DNA from: JBAYGJ01 sp041666685
GTDB taxonomy: Bacteria; Patescibacteriota; Patescibacteriia; UBA10025; JAHIVO01
Length of the DNA stretch: 14,431 nucleotides
Direction of reading: 5' to 3'
NCBI GenBank assembly: GCA_041666685.1
Contig: JBAYGJ010000024.1
Coordinates: 1-14,431 of the forward strand
Numbering within the stretch: position 1 is the stretch's first letter; the number at the start of each line of letters is the position of its first letter. The position numbers and the translations under genes are program-made. The notes beneath the pieces are model-generated. The model searched no databases. It was given only the letters and a program-made list of their open reading frames with translations, and was not told the origin of the DNA. This document shows, one piece after another, positions 6,636-14,086 of this stretch.

Positions 6636-6668
6636 AAGAAGCCTGGAGTTAGTTACTTCGGGTTTTTT
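6636..6668 (+). terminator. Terminator of the DUF4870 operon
   Basis: CCTGGAG (6642-6648) pairs with CTTCGGG (6656-6662), including two G-U pairs, around the loop TTAGTTA. It is extended by AAG against the following six Ts (6663-6668). The T-run is immediately followed by the extended -10 of the next promoter. Confidence 0.75.
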
Positions 6669-6669
6669 G

Positions 6670-6678
6670 TGCTATAAT
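6670..6678 (+). promoter_or_regulatory. Extended -10 promoter of PEP synthase gene
   Basis: TGCTATAAT is a perfect TATAAT (6673-6678) with the TGn extension. No good -35 is seen at the expected distance, where the terminator hairpin sits, as is usual for extended -10 promoters. The predicted leader is about 23 nt with no SD. Confidence 0.75.
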
Positions 6679-6707
6679 GCTCTCATATCAATCATTAATT
6701 TTTTTAT

Positions 6708-9119
6708 ATGCCAAATGCAAGAGCAAAAAAACTTATCCTCTGGTTCCGTGATCTGACCATTAAGGACGTACCCCTCGTGGGCGGGAAGACGGCCTCGCTC
6801 GGCGAGATGTACCGGGAGCTGACGAGCAAGGGCGTCAAGATCCCGAATGGGTTTGCTATTACCGCCCAAGCATATCAGTACCTGTTGAAAGAGGCTGGCA
6901 TCAAAGACGATATCCAGCGGATTTTGAAAGATTTGGACGTCAATAACCTGAAAAACCTGTATGACCACGGCCGCCGGGTGCGGGAAACGATCATGAAGGC
7001 GGAATTTCCGGCTGACCTGGAGCATGAAATTATTGAGGCATACCACAAACTGTCCAAAGAATTCAGGACCAAGAACGTTGATGTGGCAGTCCGATCCAGC
7101 GCCACCGCGGAGGATCTGCCCGACGCTTCTTTTGCTGGCCAGCAGGAAACGTATCTGAATATTACCGGTGAAGCGGACCTCATCAAGGCCTGTAAGATGT
7201 GTTTTGCCTCTCTGTTTACCAACCGGGCAATCAGCTACCGAGCGGCAAAAGGCTTCAGCCATTTTGCCATCTCCCTGTCCATCGCTGTACAAAAAATGGT
7301 CCGGTCGGACCTGGCGTCGTCCGGCGTGATGTTTTCGATCGATACGGAATCAGGCTACAAGGACGCGGTCATGATCAATTCTTCGTATGGGTTGGGCGAG
7401 AATATCGTCCAGGGCGCCGTCACTCCAGACCTTTTTTACGTGCATAAGCCGACACTGGCCAAAGGATTCAGGCCGATTATCGGAAAACAAACCGGGTCAA
7501 AGGAGATTAAGATGGTCTATGCATCGTCTGGCTCGCGTCCAGTAAAAAACATTCCCACCCCATTGGCCGATCGCCAGAAATTTTCCATCACTGACAATGA
7601 AGTCCTGCAGCTGGCGAAGTGGGCAGCCATCATAGAAAACCATTATTCCAAAAAAGCAGGGCATTTCAAACCGATGGATATGGAGTGGGCTAAGGACGGC
7701 CAGACCGGCAAATTGTTTATTGTTCAGGCTAGACCGGAAACCGTTACTAGCCAGCTTGATCCGAATATCTTGGAAGCATACATTCTGTCAAAACGCGGCA
7801 AGGTGCTGGTCGAAGGCGGGGCCATCGGTTCAAAAATCGGTGCCGGGACGGTTAATGTCATCAAGAACGTGAAAGATATCGGCAAGTTCAAGCAGGGCGA
7901 AGTGCTGGTGACAGAGATGACTGACCCGGACTGGGAACCGATCATGAAAAAAGCTGGTGCCATAGTAACGAACTCGGGAGGCCGGACCTGCCACGCCGCA
8001 ATTATTTCGCGGGAACTCGGTGTACCGTGTATTGTCGGAACCGGCAATGGGACCGAGAAACTGAAGTCTGGCAGGATGGTGACTATTTCCTGCGCAGAAG
8101 GGGAAAAGGGGTATGTCTATGACGGGAAATTGCCATTCCAAATCCGCCGGACAAACCTGAAACAACTCGGCCGGCCCCGCGTGAAGATCATGATGAATGT
8201 CGGAAACCCGGAAACTGCGTTTGCCGATTCGCTCATCCCGAATGACGGCGTCGGTTTGGCCCGTGAAGAGTTCATTATTACCTCATATATCAAGGTGCAT
8301 CCGATGGCATTGCTGGAATTCAATAAGGTAAAAGATCCGTCTGTCCGCAAGACAATCGAGAACCTGACGTCCGGATATCCGTCAAAGAAGGAATTCTATA
8401 TCCAGAAACTTGCCGAAGGCGTAGCCCGGATCGCCGCGGCGTTTTATCCCAAGGATGTTATTATTCGATTTTCCGATTTCAAGACGAATGAATACGCAAA
8501 CCTGATCGGCGGCAGCTATTTCGAGCCGAAAGAGGACAATCCGATGATCGGCTGGCGCGGCGCTTCGCGGTATTACGACCCGAAATATGAGGCCGGGTTC
8601 GCCCTGGAATGCGAAGCAATCCGCCGGGTGCGCGAGGTGATGGGTCTGTTTAATCTCAAGGTGATGGTACCGTTCTGCCGGACCGTGGAAGAAGGCAAGA
8701 AAGTGGTCGCCACCATGAAAAAATACGGGCTGGAACGCGGCAAAAAGGGACTAGACGTGTACGTCATGTGCGAGATCCCGTCCAACGTGATCCTGGCTGA
8801 CGAGTTTTCTAAAGTGTTCGACGGATTCTCGATCGGTTCAAATGACCTGACGCAGCTGACTCTCGGTGTTGACCGGGATTCTGAATTGGTTGCCCATGAT
8901 TATGACGAGCGTAATGCGGCGGTAACGACATTGGTTTCTCAGGTCATAAAATCAGCCAAGAAAAACCACCGGAAGATGGGATTCTGCGGGCAGGCCCCGT
9001 CTGATTTCCCTGAGTTTGCACAATTCTTGGCACGGGAACGGATAGACAGCATTTCGTTAAATCCGGATACGGTCATTAAAACAACATTAGCGGTATTAAA
9101 AGCGGAAAAAGGGAGATAG
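6708..9119 (+). CDS. ppsA: Phosphoenolpyruvate synthase (pyruvate, water dikinase)
   Basis: An 803-residue cytoplasmic enzyme converting ATP + pyruvate + water to AMP + PEP + phosphate, the entry step of gluconeogenesis. All three domains are present. The N-terminal ATP-grasp domain (about 15-345) carries VGGKTASLGEM, AVRSSATAEDLPDASFAGQQE and FIVQARPET. The swivelling phosphohistidine domain (about 380-465) carries GGRTCHAAIISRELG with catalytic H429. The C-terminal TIM barrel (about 485-800) carries FSIGSNDLTQLTLGVDRDSE and the catalytic Cys in GFCGQAPSD (C760). The length matches the PpsA family rather than PPDK. It is a single-gene unit between an extended -10 promoter and a strong terminator; the start ATG has no SD. 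All key residues are intact, so it should be active. Confidence 0.96.
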   Translation: MPNARAKKLILWFRDLTIKDVPLVGGKTASLGEMYRELTSKGVKIPNGFAITAQAYQYLLKEAGIKDDIQRILKDLDVNNLKNLYDHGRRVRETIMKAEFPADLEHEIIEAYHKLSKEFRTKNVDVAVRSSATAEDLPDASFAGQQETYLNITGEADLIKACKMCFASLFTNRAISYRAAKGFSHFAISLSIAVQKMVRSDLASSGVMFSIDTESGYKDAVMINSSYGLGENIVQGAVTPDLFYVHKPTLAKGFRPIIGKQTGSKEIKMVYASSGSRPVKNIPTPLADRQKFSITDNEVLQLAKWAAIIENHYSKKAGHFKPMDMEWAKDGQTGKLFIVQARPETVTSQLDPNILEAYILSKRGKVLVEGGAIGSKIGAGTVNVIKNVKDIGKFKQGEVLVTEMTDPDWEPIMKKAGAIVTNSGGRTCHAAIISRELGVPCIVGTGNGTEKLKSGRMVTISCAEGEKGYVYDGKLPFQIRRTNLKQLGRPRVKIMMNVGNPETAFADSLIPNDGVGLAREEFIITSYIKVHPMALLEFNKVKDPSVRKTIENLTSGYPSKKEFYIQKLAEGVARIAAAFYPKDVIIRFSDFKTNEYANLIGGSYFEPKEDNPMIGWRGASRYYDPKYEAGFALECEAIRRVREVMGLFNLKVMVPFCRTVEEGKKVVATMKKYGLERGKKGLDVYVMCEIPSNVILADEFSKVFDGFSIGSNDLTQLTLGVDRDSELVAHDYDERNAAVTTLVSQVIKSAKKNHRKMGFCGQAPSDFPEFAQFLARERIDSISLNPDTVIKTTLAVLKAEKGR

Positions 9120-9141
9120 GCAGCAACCAATACTCAATGAG

Positions 9142-9169
9142 CGCGCCTCTCGCTTGAGAGGCGCGTTTT
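9142..9169 (+). terminator. PEP synthase gene terminator
   Basis: CGCGCCTCTC (9142-9151) pairs perfectly with GAGAGGCGCG (9156-9165) around the loop GCTT, followed by TTTT. It begins 22 bp after the stop codon. Confidence 0.92.
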
Positions 9170-9189
9170 GTATGGCGGAGGGATATTCG

Positions 9190-9216
9190 TTGACCCTCCA
9201 ACGTACTCAGGGTCAA
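9190..9216. promoter_or_regulatory. Inverted repeat 3 (candidate operator) upstream of ABC exporter
   Basis: TTGACCCT (9190-9197) and AGGGTCAA (9209-9216) are perfect 8-bp arms with an 11-nt spacer, ending 6 bp before the -35 box of the ABC exporter promoter. It resembles the repeat at 5735-5762: both contain ACCCT, then CGTA, then CAGGGT, and the stem positions that differ change as base pairs. The position fits an activator or repressor site. Confidence 0.5.
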
Positions 9217-9222
9217 AAAGGT

Positions 9223-9251
9223 TTGACAGTTAGCGATTTTTATGATTTACT
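9223..9251 (+). promoter_or_regulatory. Promoter of the ABC exporter gene
   Basis: TTGACA (9223-9228) is perfect. At 17-nt spacing lies TTTACT (9246-9251) preceded by TGA, an extended -10. The nearby TATACT (9251-9256) is a better hexamer but at 22-nt spacing. The leader is about 30 nt with no SD. Confidence 0.6.
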
Positions 9252-9287
9252 ATACTGCAATTCATATAACGTATCGGAAACTATAGT

Positions 9288-11045
9288 ATGCAGACATGGA
9301 CTAAAAAAACGATCAAGAGATTTTGGCAGGCGACCTGGAAATACAAAGTCGCCGTGTCTTTCAGTCTGTCAGGCGTCATTGCGGCCGGCGTCATCAACGT
9401 GATCATCCCGCTGTATTTCAAAGACTTGTTCAATTTATTGAACACGACCGGCGACCGCAGCGTGGTCGTGCCGTCACTGATTTCCATTCTGGTCATCATT
9501 GCCGTATTAGAATTCGTCCAATGGGTCTGTTGGCGGGTCGGAACTTTCACGGCCAGCTATTTCCAGCCAAAAGTGATGTATGATTTGGATAATACCAATT
9601 TCGCCTACATGCATCGCCATTCGTTTGGTTTTTTCAGCGACAATTTTGTCGGCTCGCTGACAAAAAAAGTGAAATGGTTCAGTCGCGCCTACGAGGTGAT
9701 ATCCGACCGCATCCTCTGGAGCCTGTTGCCATTGATCGTGAATATCCTGATCATTGTAATCGTGCTGTTCCAGCGGAGCTGGTGGCTGGGGGTGGGGATT
9801 GTTGTATGGTTTGCAATTTTTTTCATCGTCAACAGCATTTTCATAAAATACAAGCTGAAATATGACGTCCAGCGCAGCATGGCGGAGACTGAGACGACGG
9901 GTATCCTGGCGGACACGTTCACCAACCAGAGCACAGTAAAGCTTTTTAATGGGTTCAAACGCGAGGTGGGATTGTTTGGCGCGTCAGCAGAAAAAGTCCG
10001 CCGACTGCGGAAAAAAACCTGGGATATGGGCAATGTGGTTGAGGCCGTCCAGGGCTTCCTGATGATCGGCTTGGAGATCGGTATTTTTTACGTCGCAATC
10101 CTGATGTGGCGCCGCGGGATTTTGACGCTCGGGGATTTCGTCCTGATCCAGGCGTATATCGTGAATATTTTCATCCGTATCTGGGATTTCGGAAAAAATA
10201 TCAGGCAGATTTATGAGAGTTTGGCTGATGCCCAGGAAATGACGGAGGTCCTGGATACGCCGCACGAAATCGCTGACCGGCCACTGGCAAAAGACTTACG
10301 GGTGGCAGAGGGGACTATTTCATTTCAGGATGTGGATTTCTACTATCAACAAACCAGGCAAATTTTGAAGAAGTTTTCTTTAACCATCGCGCCGCATGAG
10401 CATATTGCACTGGTCGGACCGTCCGGAGCAGGCAAATCGACTATTATCAAGGTGATCTTGCGAATGCATGACGTGGCTAAGGGGCACGTGTCCATTGATG
10501 GACAGGATATCGCCAAAGTGACTCAGGATAGTCTGCATGCGGCCATCAGCTTGGTGCCGCAGGACCCGATTCTATTCCACCGGTCACTGCTGGAAAATAT
10601 CCGGTATAGCCGGCCAGCCGCGACTGATGAAGAGGTGATGGCTGCAGCTAAAGCGGCCCATTGCCACGAGTTTATCGTCAATTTGTCTGACGGGTATCAA
10701 ACTTTTGTGGGGGAACGAGGTATCAAGCTGTCCAGCGGAGAACGCCAGCGGGTCGCAATAGCCAGGGCGATTTTGAGCCAGTCGCCTATCTTGATATTGG
10801 ATGAGGCGACGTCCAGCCTGGATTCGGAATCAGAGCGGATGATCCAGGATGCCCTGGACCAGATGATGTCCGGCCGGACGGTCATTGCTATTGCTCATCG
10901 TCTCTCCACCATCAAAAAGATGGACCGTATTATTGTCATAGACGGGGGGCATGTTATCGAGGAGGGCTCACATGACCAACTGCTGGGTAAGGATGGTATG
11001 TATAGCCAGCTGTGGAAACTGCAGGCAGGCGGATTTATTCGATAA
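9288..11045 (+). CDS. ABC exporter half-transporter (permease fused to ATPase)
   Basis: A 585-residue type I ABC exporter subunit expected to act as a homodimer. The N-terminal half (about 20-320) has six membrane segments (e.g. VIAAGVINVIIPLYF, LLPLIVNILIIVIVLF, GIVVWFAIFFIVNSIF). The C-terminal half is the nucleotide-binding domain: Walker A GPSGAGKST (377-385), Q-loop Q425, signature LSSGERQR (481-488), Walker B ILILDEA (D505, E506), D-loop SSLD and H-loop H537. The signature has LSSGE where LSGGQ is usual, a common functional variant. The substrate could be a lipid, peptide or drug; nothing nearby decides this. It is a single gene with its own promoter and no SD. A minus-strand terminator overlaps its stop codon, and no plus-strand terminator with a T-run follows. 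Confidence 0.93.
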   Translation: MQTWTKKTIKRFWQATWKYKVAVSFSLSGVIAAGVINVIIPLYFKDLFNLLNTTGDRSVVVPSLISILVIIAVLEFVQWVCWRVGTFTASYFQPKVMYDLDNTNFAYMHRHSFGFFSDNFVGSLTKKVKWFSRAYEVISDRILWSLLPLIVNILIIVIVLFQRSWWLGVGIVVWFAIFFIVNSIFIKYKLKYDVQRSMAETETTGILADTFTNQSTVKLFNGFKREVGLFGASAEKVRRLRKKTWDMGNVVEAVQGFLMIGLEIGIFYVAILMWRRGILTLGDFVLIQAYIVNIFIRIWDFGKNIRQIYESLADAQEMTEVLDTPHEIADRPLAKDLRVAEGTISFQDVDFYYQQTRQILKKFSLTIAPHEHIALVGPSGAGKSTIIKVILRMHDVAKGHVSIDGQDIAKVTQDSLHAAISLVPQDPILFHRSLLENIRYSRPAATDEEVMAAAKAAHCHEFIVNLSDGYQTFVGERGIKLSSGERQRVAIARAILSQSPILILDEATSSLDSESERMIQDALDQMMSGRTVIAIAHRLSTIKKMDRIIVIDGGHVIEEGSHDQLLGKDGMYSQLWKLQAGGFIR

Positions 11046-11077
11046 AAAAAGAGGGCCGATCCCGAGGGGAACCGGCC
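11044..11077 (-). terminator. Minus-strand terminator of the small gene at 11117
   Basis: On the minus strand GGCCG (11077-11073) pairs with CGGCC (11058-11054), with an inner TCCC/GGGA pairing, and then reads CTC followed by seven Ts (11050-11044). On the plus strand there is no T-run after the hairpin, so the orientation is leftward. This is direct support for a minus-strand transcript in this gap. Confidence 0.75.
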
Positions 11078-11116
11078 AGTCTCAAAAAAATTCTCACTGA
11101 AGAACATTGCTAGCCG

Positions 11117-11284
11117 CTAAGTAAATCCAACAGGCCATCGACGATTGTTACTGCTCAGCAGTTGGACAGTCTCGCTGTCCGCCATGTGCAAACCACAGAG
11201 TTTGCTGGACATGGTACAGATGCGCGAGTACGAAGCGGCTATGGAGCGAATGACAAGGCAACGTGCCTGACTCTTAAAGAGCAT
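11117..11284 (-). CDS. Small ORF, 55 aa, unknown, in a hairpin-rich transcript
   Basis: A 55-residue ORF reading MLFKSQARCLVIRSIAASYS at its start and ending RRWPVGFT. It has four Cys, a basic N-terminal half that could form an amphipathic helix, and a polar middle (MADSETVQLLSS). I do not recognise it. The start at 11284 is supported by GGAGG 5 nt upstream. A TTGACA lies at 11337-11332 and an intrinsic terminator 40 bp after the stop, so promoter, SD, ORF and terminator are in order. The same stretch folds into consecutive perfect hairpins on the minus strand (at 11271-11281, 11256-11268, 11182-11214, 11164-11180 and 11151-11161), so a structured noncoding RNA is the main alternative. It is convergent with the ABC exporter and divergent from the tRNA gene. 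Confidence 0.5.
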   Translation of the reverse strand: MLFKSQARCLVIRSIAASYSRICTMSSKLCGLHMADSETVQLLSSNNRRWPVGFT

Positions 11285-11311
11285 ATCCACCTCCATTGCC
11301 GATAAGAATAG

Positions 11312-11337
11312 ACTATCACATGCAAAAAACCTGTCAA
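11312..11337 (-). promoter_or_regulatory. Possible promoter of the small minus-strand gene
   Basis: A perfect TTGACA (11337-11332) is present, but the -10 is not clear. GATAGT (11317-11312) has the TG extension at only 14-nt spacing, and TCTATT (11312-11307) lies at 19 nt. Either would start transcription upstream of the SD at about 11290-11294. Confidence 0.35.
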
Positions 11338-11378
11338 TAGAAAGTTGTAGGTCTTTTCTTTTTGGTAAAAAAATGGTA

Positions 11379-11387
11379 TGGTATACT
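11379..11387 (+). promoter_or_regulatory. Extended -10 promoter of tRNA-Ser
   Basis: TGGTATACT is a TATACT hexamer (11382-11387) with the TGn extension, placing the transcript start near 11394, about 19 bases before the mature tRNA. No clear -35 is seen. Confidence 0.6.
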
Positions 11388-11412
11388 TTTGTATATCGAG
11401 TATTCGGCATAT

Positions 11413-11500
11413 GGAGAGGTCGCATAGTGGTCGAGTGCGCTTGCTTGGAAAGCAAGTAAGGGCCAAAAGCCCTTCGGGAGTTCGAATCTCCCCCTCTCCG
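11413..11500 (+). tRNA. tRNA-Ser (anticodon GGA)
   Basis: Full cloverleaf, 88 nt. The acceptor stem is GGAGAGG (11413-11419) with CCTCTCC (11493-11499) and discriminator G at 11500. The D-arm stem is GCA/TGC. The anticodon arm is CTTGC-TTGGAAA-GCAAG with GGA at positions 34-36, which reads UCC and UCU. A long class II variable arm GGGC/GCCC confirms serine. The T-arm is GGGAG-TTCGAAT-CTCCC. The CCA end is not encoded (AAT follows), so it must be added by a nucleotidyltransferase. Confidence 0.97.
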
Positions 11501-11533
11501 AATAAAATAATTTTTAAAATAATAACCCCCCCC

Positions 11534-14086
11534 ATGGAACAAATACCCGTCAATGATAAATGGCAGGGTTTGACCGAAACCGAGGCACAAAAACGTCTGA
11601 AAGAGGAGGGGTACAATGAACTGCCGAGCGGCAAACGACGGTCGGTTTTTCACATTCTTTTTGAAGTAATGCGTGAACCGATGCTACTGCTTTTATTGGC
11701 TTGTGGTACGATTTATCTTTTTATCGGCGATCGGGCTGAAGCAAGCTTATTATTGGCGGCAATTGTCGTAGTGATCGGCATCACTATGTACCAGGAACGG
11801 AAAACAGAACGCGCGCTCGAAGCACTGAGAAATTTATCCAGCCCGCGGGCACGGGTGATCCGGGATGGAGTTGTCAAACGGGTGGCTGGCCGTGAAGTCG
11901 CGCGGGGTGACATTATCATGTTGGAGGAGGGTGATCGCGTACCGGCTGATGCTAAACTGATAAAAATTTCAACAATACGAGCTGATGAATCGCTTTTGAC
12001 GGGTGAATCACTGCCAGTCCTGAAGCACCAGCATGATTTGCGTTCGGGAGTGATCAAACCGGGTGGACGTGACCAGGCCTGTGTGTATTCAAGCACGCTG
12101 ATTGTCGGCGGTCGGGGGGTCGCAGAAGTATTCGCCACTGGCGTGCATACAGAAGTTGGAAAAATCGGCCTGGTGCTGAAGACCCTCGTTCAGGAGGACA
12201 GTCTCCTGCAAAAACAGACCAGACGCATGGTAAATATTTTTGCCATTGTTGGCTTAGGTTTATGTATACTGGTTGCACTCGTTTATAGTCTGACTCGAGG
12301 AGACTGGCTTGGCGGCATTCTAGCCGGGTTGGCACTGGCTATGTCCGCCCTACCGGAAGAATTTCCTGTCGTCATGACGGTTTTTTTGGCTCTTGGAGCG
12401 TGGCGTATTTCCCAACGGAATGTTTTGACACGACGCATCCCAGCCGTTGAGACACTCGGTTCAGCGACGGTTCTTTGCACTGACAAAACCGGCACCATTA
12501 CCCAAAATAAAATGGCCGTGGCTGCGGCATGTGTCAATGATTCCTGCCATACAATTTCTTCCGAACAACGCGCCATGCCCGAGGAACTCCATTCATTAGT
12601 GGAATATGCTATTTTAGCTTCGCCGCCCGATCCGTTCGATCCGATGGAAAAGGCAATGCGGGAATTGGGCGAGCGTGCGTTTGGCCATGAAGGGCATATG
12701 CATGGCAACTGGCAGCAGATACGTGAATACCCGTTATCTGATAAGCTCCTGTCTGTCGCCCGTGCCTGGATGACGCCGAAAAAGGATTTGTATATCGTGG
12801 CGGCGAAGGGCGCGCCCGAAGCCATCGCTGATTTGTGCCATTTATCGTCAGCTGTAAGAACATCATTAGAAAAGAATATTGAACATTTGGCCAATATGGG
12901 ATTGAGGGTTATTGCTGTGGCACGAGCGCAAACGGAGTCTCTGCCGGCGCAACAGCATGATTTTAATTTTACCCTGATTGGCCTCATTGGGCTGGCTGAT
13001 CCGATTCGCCCGACGGTACCAGGAGCGGTGGCCGAGTGCCGGACAGCCGGTATTCGGGTGAAAATGATCACTGGTGATTATCCTGGCACAGCCCGCCATA
13101 TCGCGGAGCAAATTGGCATGACTGCGCCGATCCGGGTCATGTCCGGCGAAACCTTGGAGCATGCCCAGGGGAAAGAACTTGCTCAATTAGTAAGAGAAAC
13201 AGACGTTTTTGCGCGTGTTGTGCCAGAACAAAAACTTCGTATCGTCCAGGCATTGAAAGAGAGTGGTGAAATCGTGGCCATGACAGGAGACGGGGTCAAT
13301 GACGCGCCGGCGTTGAAAGCGGCCAACATTGGCGTGGCCATGGGCGGCCGGGGGACTGACGTGGCCCGTGAAGCATCAGACGTAGTGTTGCTTGATGACG
13401 ATTTTACTTCAATTGTCGCCGCAGTCCGTACCGGGCGGAGGATTTATGATAATCTGCGCAAAGCCATGTCGTTTATTTTTGCCGTACATATCCCTATCGC
13501 CGGGATCGCCTTATTGTCGGTGGTATTTAAATGGCCGCTGGCGCTTCTGCCCATTCATATCGCTTTTCTGGAACTGATTATCGATCCGGCTTGTACTCTC
13601 GTCTTTGAGGCGGAGTCGGAAGAAAAAGACGTCATGTCGCGTCCGCCCCGGTCGCCGCGCGAGCCCCTGTTTGGCCGATCTCAAATCTGGACCAGTGTTT
13701 TACAGGGTCTTGGCGTCTTAGCTGTTGTTGTTACGATTTATGCAGTCGCTTTGGCAAATAACTGGGGAGAAGGCGTGGCGCGAGCATTGGCTTTTTCAAG
13801 CTTGGTGATCGGCAATGTCGGCTTGATTATCGCCAACCGGTCACGGACCCGCACTTCTTTTGGTAGTATGCGGCAACATCCAAATCGGGCGCTACGATGG
13901 GTAGTGGGATTGGCTATTTCGGTTCTCATTATAACTTTGGCAATCCCCGGAGTGCGTGATTTATTTGGATTTAGCGCGCTGACTACCTGGCAGTTTGCCC
14001 TGTGCCTGACATCGGGAATAGTGGCTGCCCTGATGGCGGAAATCACAAAATTACGTTTCGTGCAACGGTGGCTAGGTCATGCGTAA
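11534..14086 (+). CDS. Cation-transporting P-type ATPase (P2-like)
   Basis: An 850-residue integral-membrane ion pump driven by ATP hydrolysis. In order: N-terminal cation-ATPase domain (GLTETEAQKRLKEEGYNELP, about 11-30), first membrane pair, actuator domain with LTGES (E158), the M4 motif ALPEEFPVV (P274-P278), the phosphorylation motif CTDKTGTIT (D317), KGAPE in the nucleotide domain (K425), and GDGVNDAPAL (D586, D590), then six C-terminal membrane segments. PEEFP replaces the PEGLP of classical Ca-ATPases, and M6 reads ELIIDPAC (E680, D684). The ion is probably Ca2+ or another cation, but the M5 ligands of SERCA are not evident. The start is set at the ATG after the tRNA because the frame upstream runs through the tRNA. 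No SD is present; a run of eight Cs precedes the ATG. It lies 33 bp after the tRNA and may be co-transcribed with it. Confidence 0.93.
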   Translation: MEQIPVNDKWQGLTETEAQKRLKEEGYNELPSGKRRSVFHILFEVMREPMLLLLLACGTIYLFIGDRAEASLLLAAIVVVIGITMYQERKTERALEALRNLSSPRARVIRDGVVKRVAGREVARGDIIMLEEGDRVPADAKLIKISTIRADESLLTGESLPVLKHQHDLRSGVIKPGGRDQACVYSSTLIVGGRGVAEVFATGVHTEVGKIGLVLKTLVQEDSLLQKQTRRMVNIFAIVGLGLCILVALVYSLTRGDWLGGILAGLALAMSALPEEFPVVMTVFLALGAWRISQRNVLTRRIPAVETLGSATVLCTDKTGTITQNKMAVAAACVNDSCHTISSEQRAMPEELHSLVEYAILASPPDPFDPMEKAMRELGERAFGHEGHMHGNWQQIREYPLSDKLLSVARAWMTPKKDLYIVAAKGAPEAIADLCHLSSAVRTSLEKNIEHLANMGLRVIAVARAQTESLPAQQHDFNFTLIGLIGLADPIRPTVPGAVAECRTAGIRVKMITGDYPGTARHIAEQIGMTAPIRVMSGETLEHAQGKELAQLVRETDVFARVVPEQKLRIVQALKESGEIVAMTGDGVNDAPALKAANIGVAMGGRGTDVAREASDVVLLDDDFTSIVAAVRTGRRIYDNLRKAMSFIFAVHIPIAGIALLSVVFKWPLALLPIHIAFLELIIDPACTLVFEAESEEKDVMSRPPRSPREPLFGRSQIWTSVLQGLGVLAVVVTIYAVALANNWGEGVARALAFSSLVIGNVGLIIANRSRTRTSFGSMRQHPNRALRWVVGLAISVLIITLAIPGVRDLFGFSALTTWQFALCLTSGIVAALMAEITKLRFVQRWLGHA

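Noticed and set aside
11046..11100. Plus-strand terminator for the ABC exporter
   Set aside because: The hairpin is followed by AGTCTCAAAAAAA rather than Ts on the plus strand; the T-run is on the minus-strand side.
11044..11337. 6S RNA, tmRNA, SRP RNA or RNase P RNA on the minus strand
   Set aside because: None of their conserved cores (long central-bubble hairpin, tRNA-like end, SRP tetraloop region, GAGGAAAGUCC) is seen.
11378..11533. Upstream 52-codon extension of the P-type ATPase
   Set aside because: It translates the tRNA-Ser gene. Homology-like sequence begins only after the ATG at 11534.
11117..11653. 178-aa extended version of the small minus-strand ORF
   Set aside because: The extension crosses the tRNA-Ser gene and the ATPase start. 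Only the part from ATG 11284, which has an SD, is credible.
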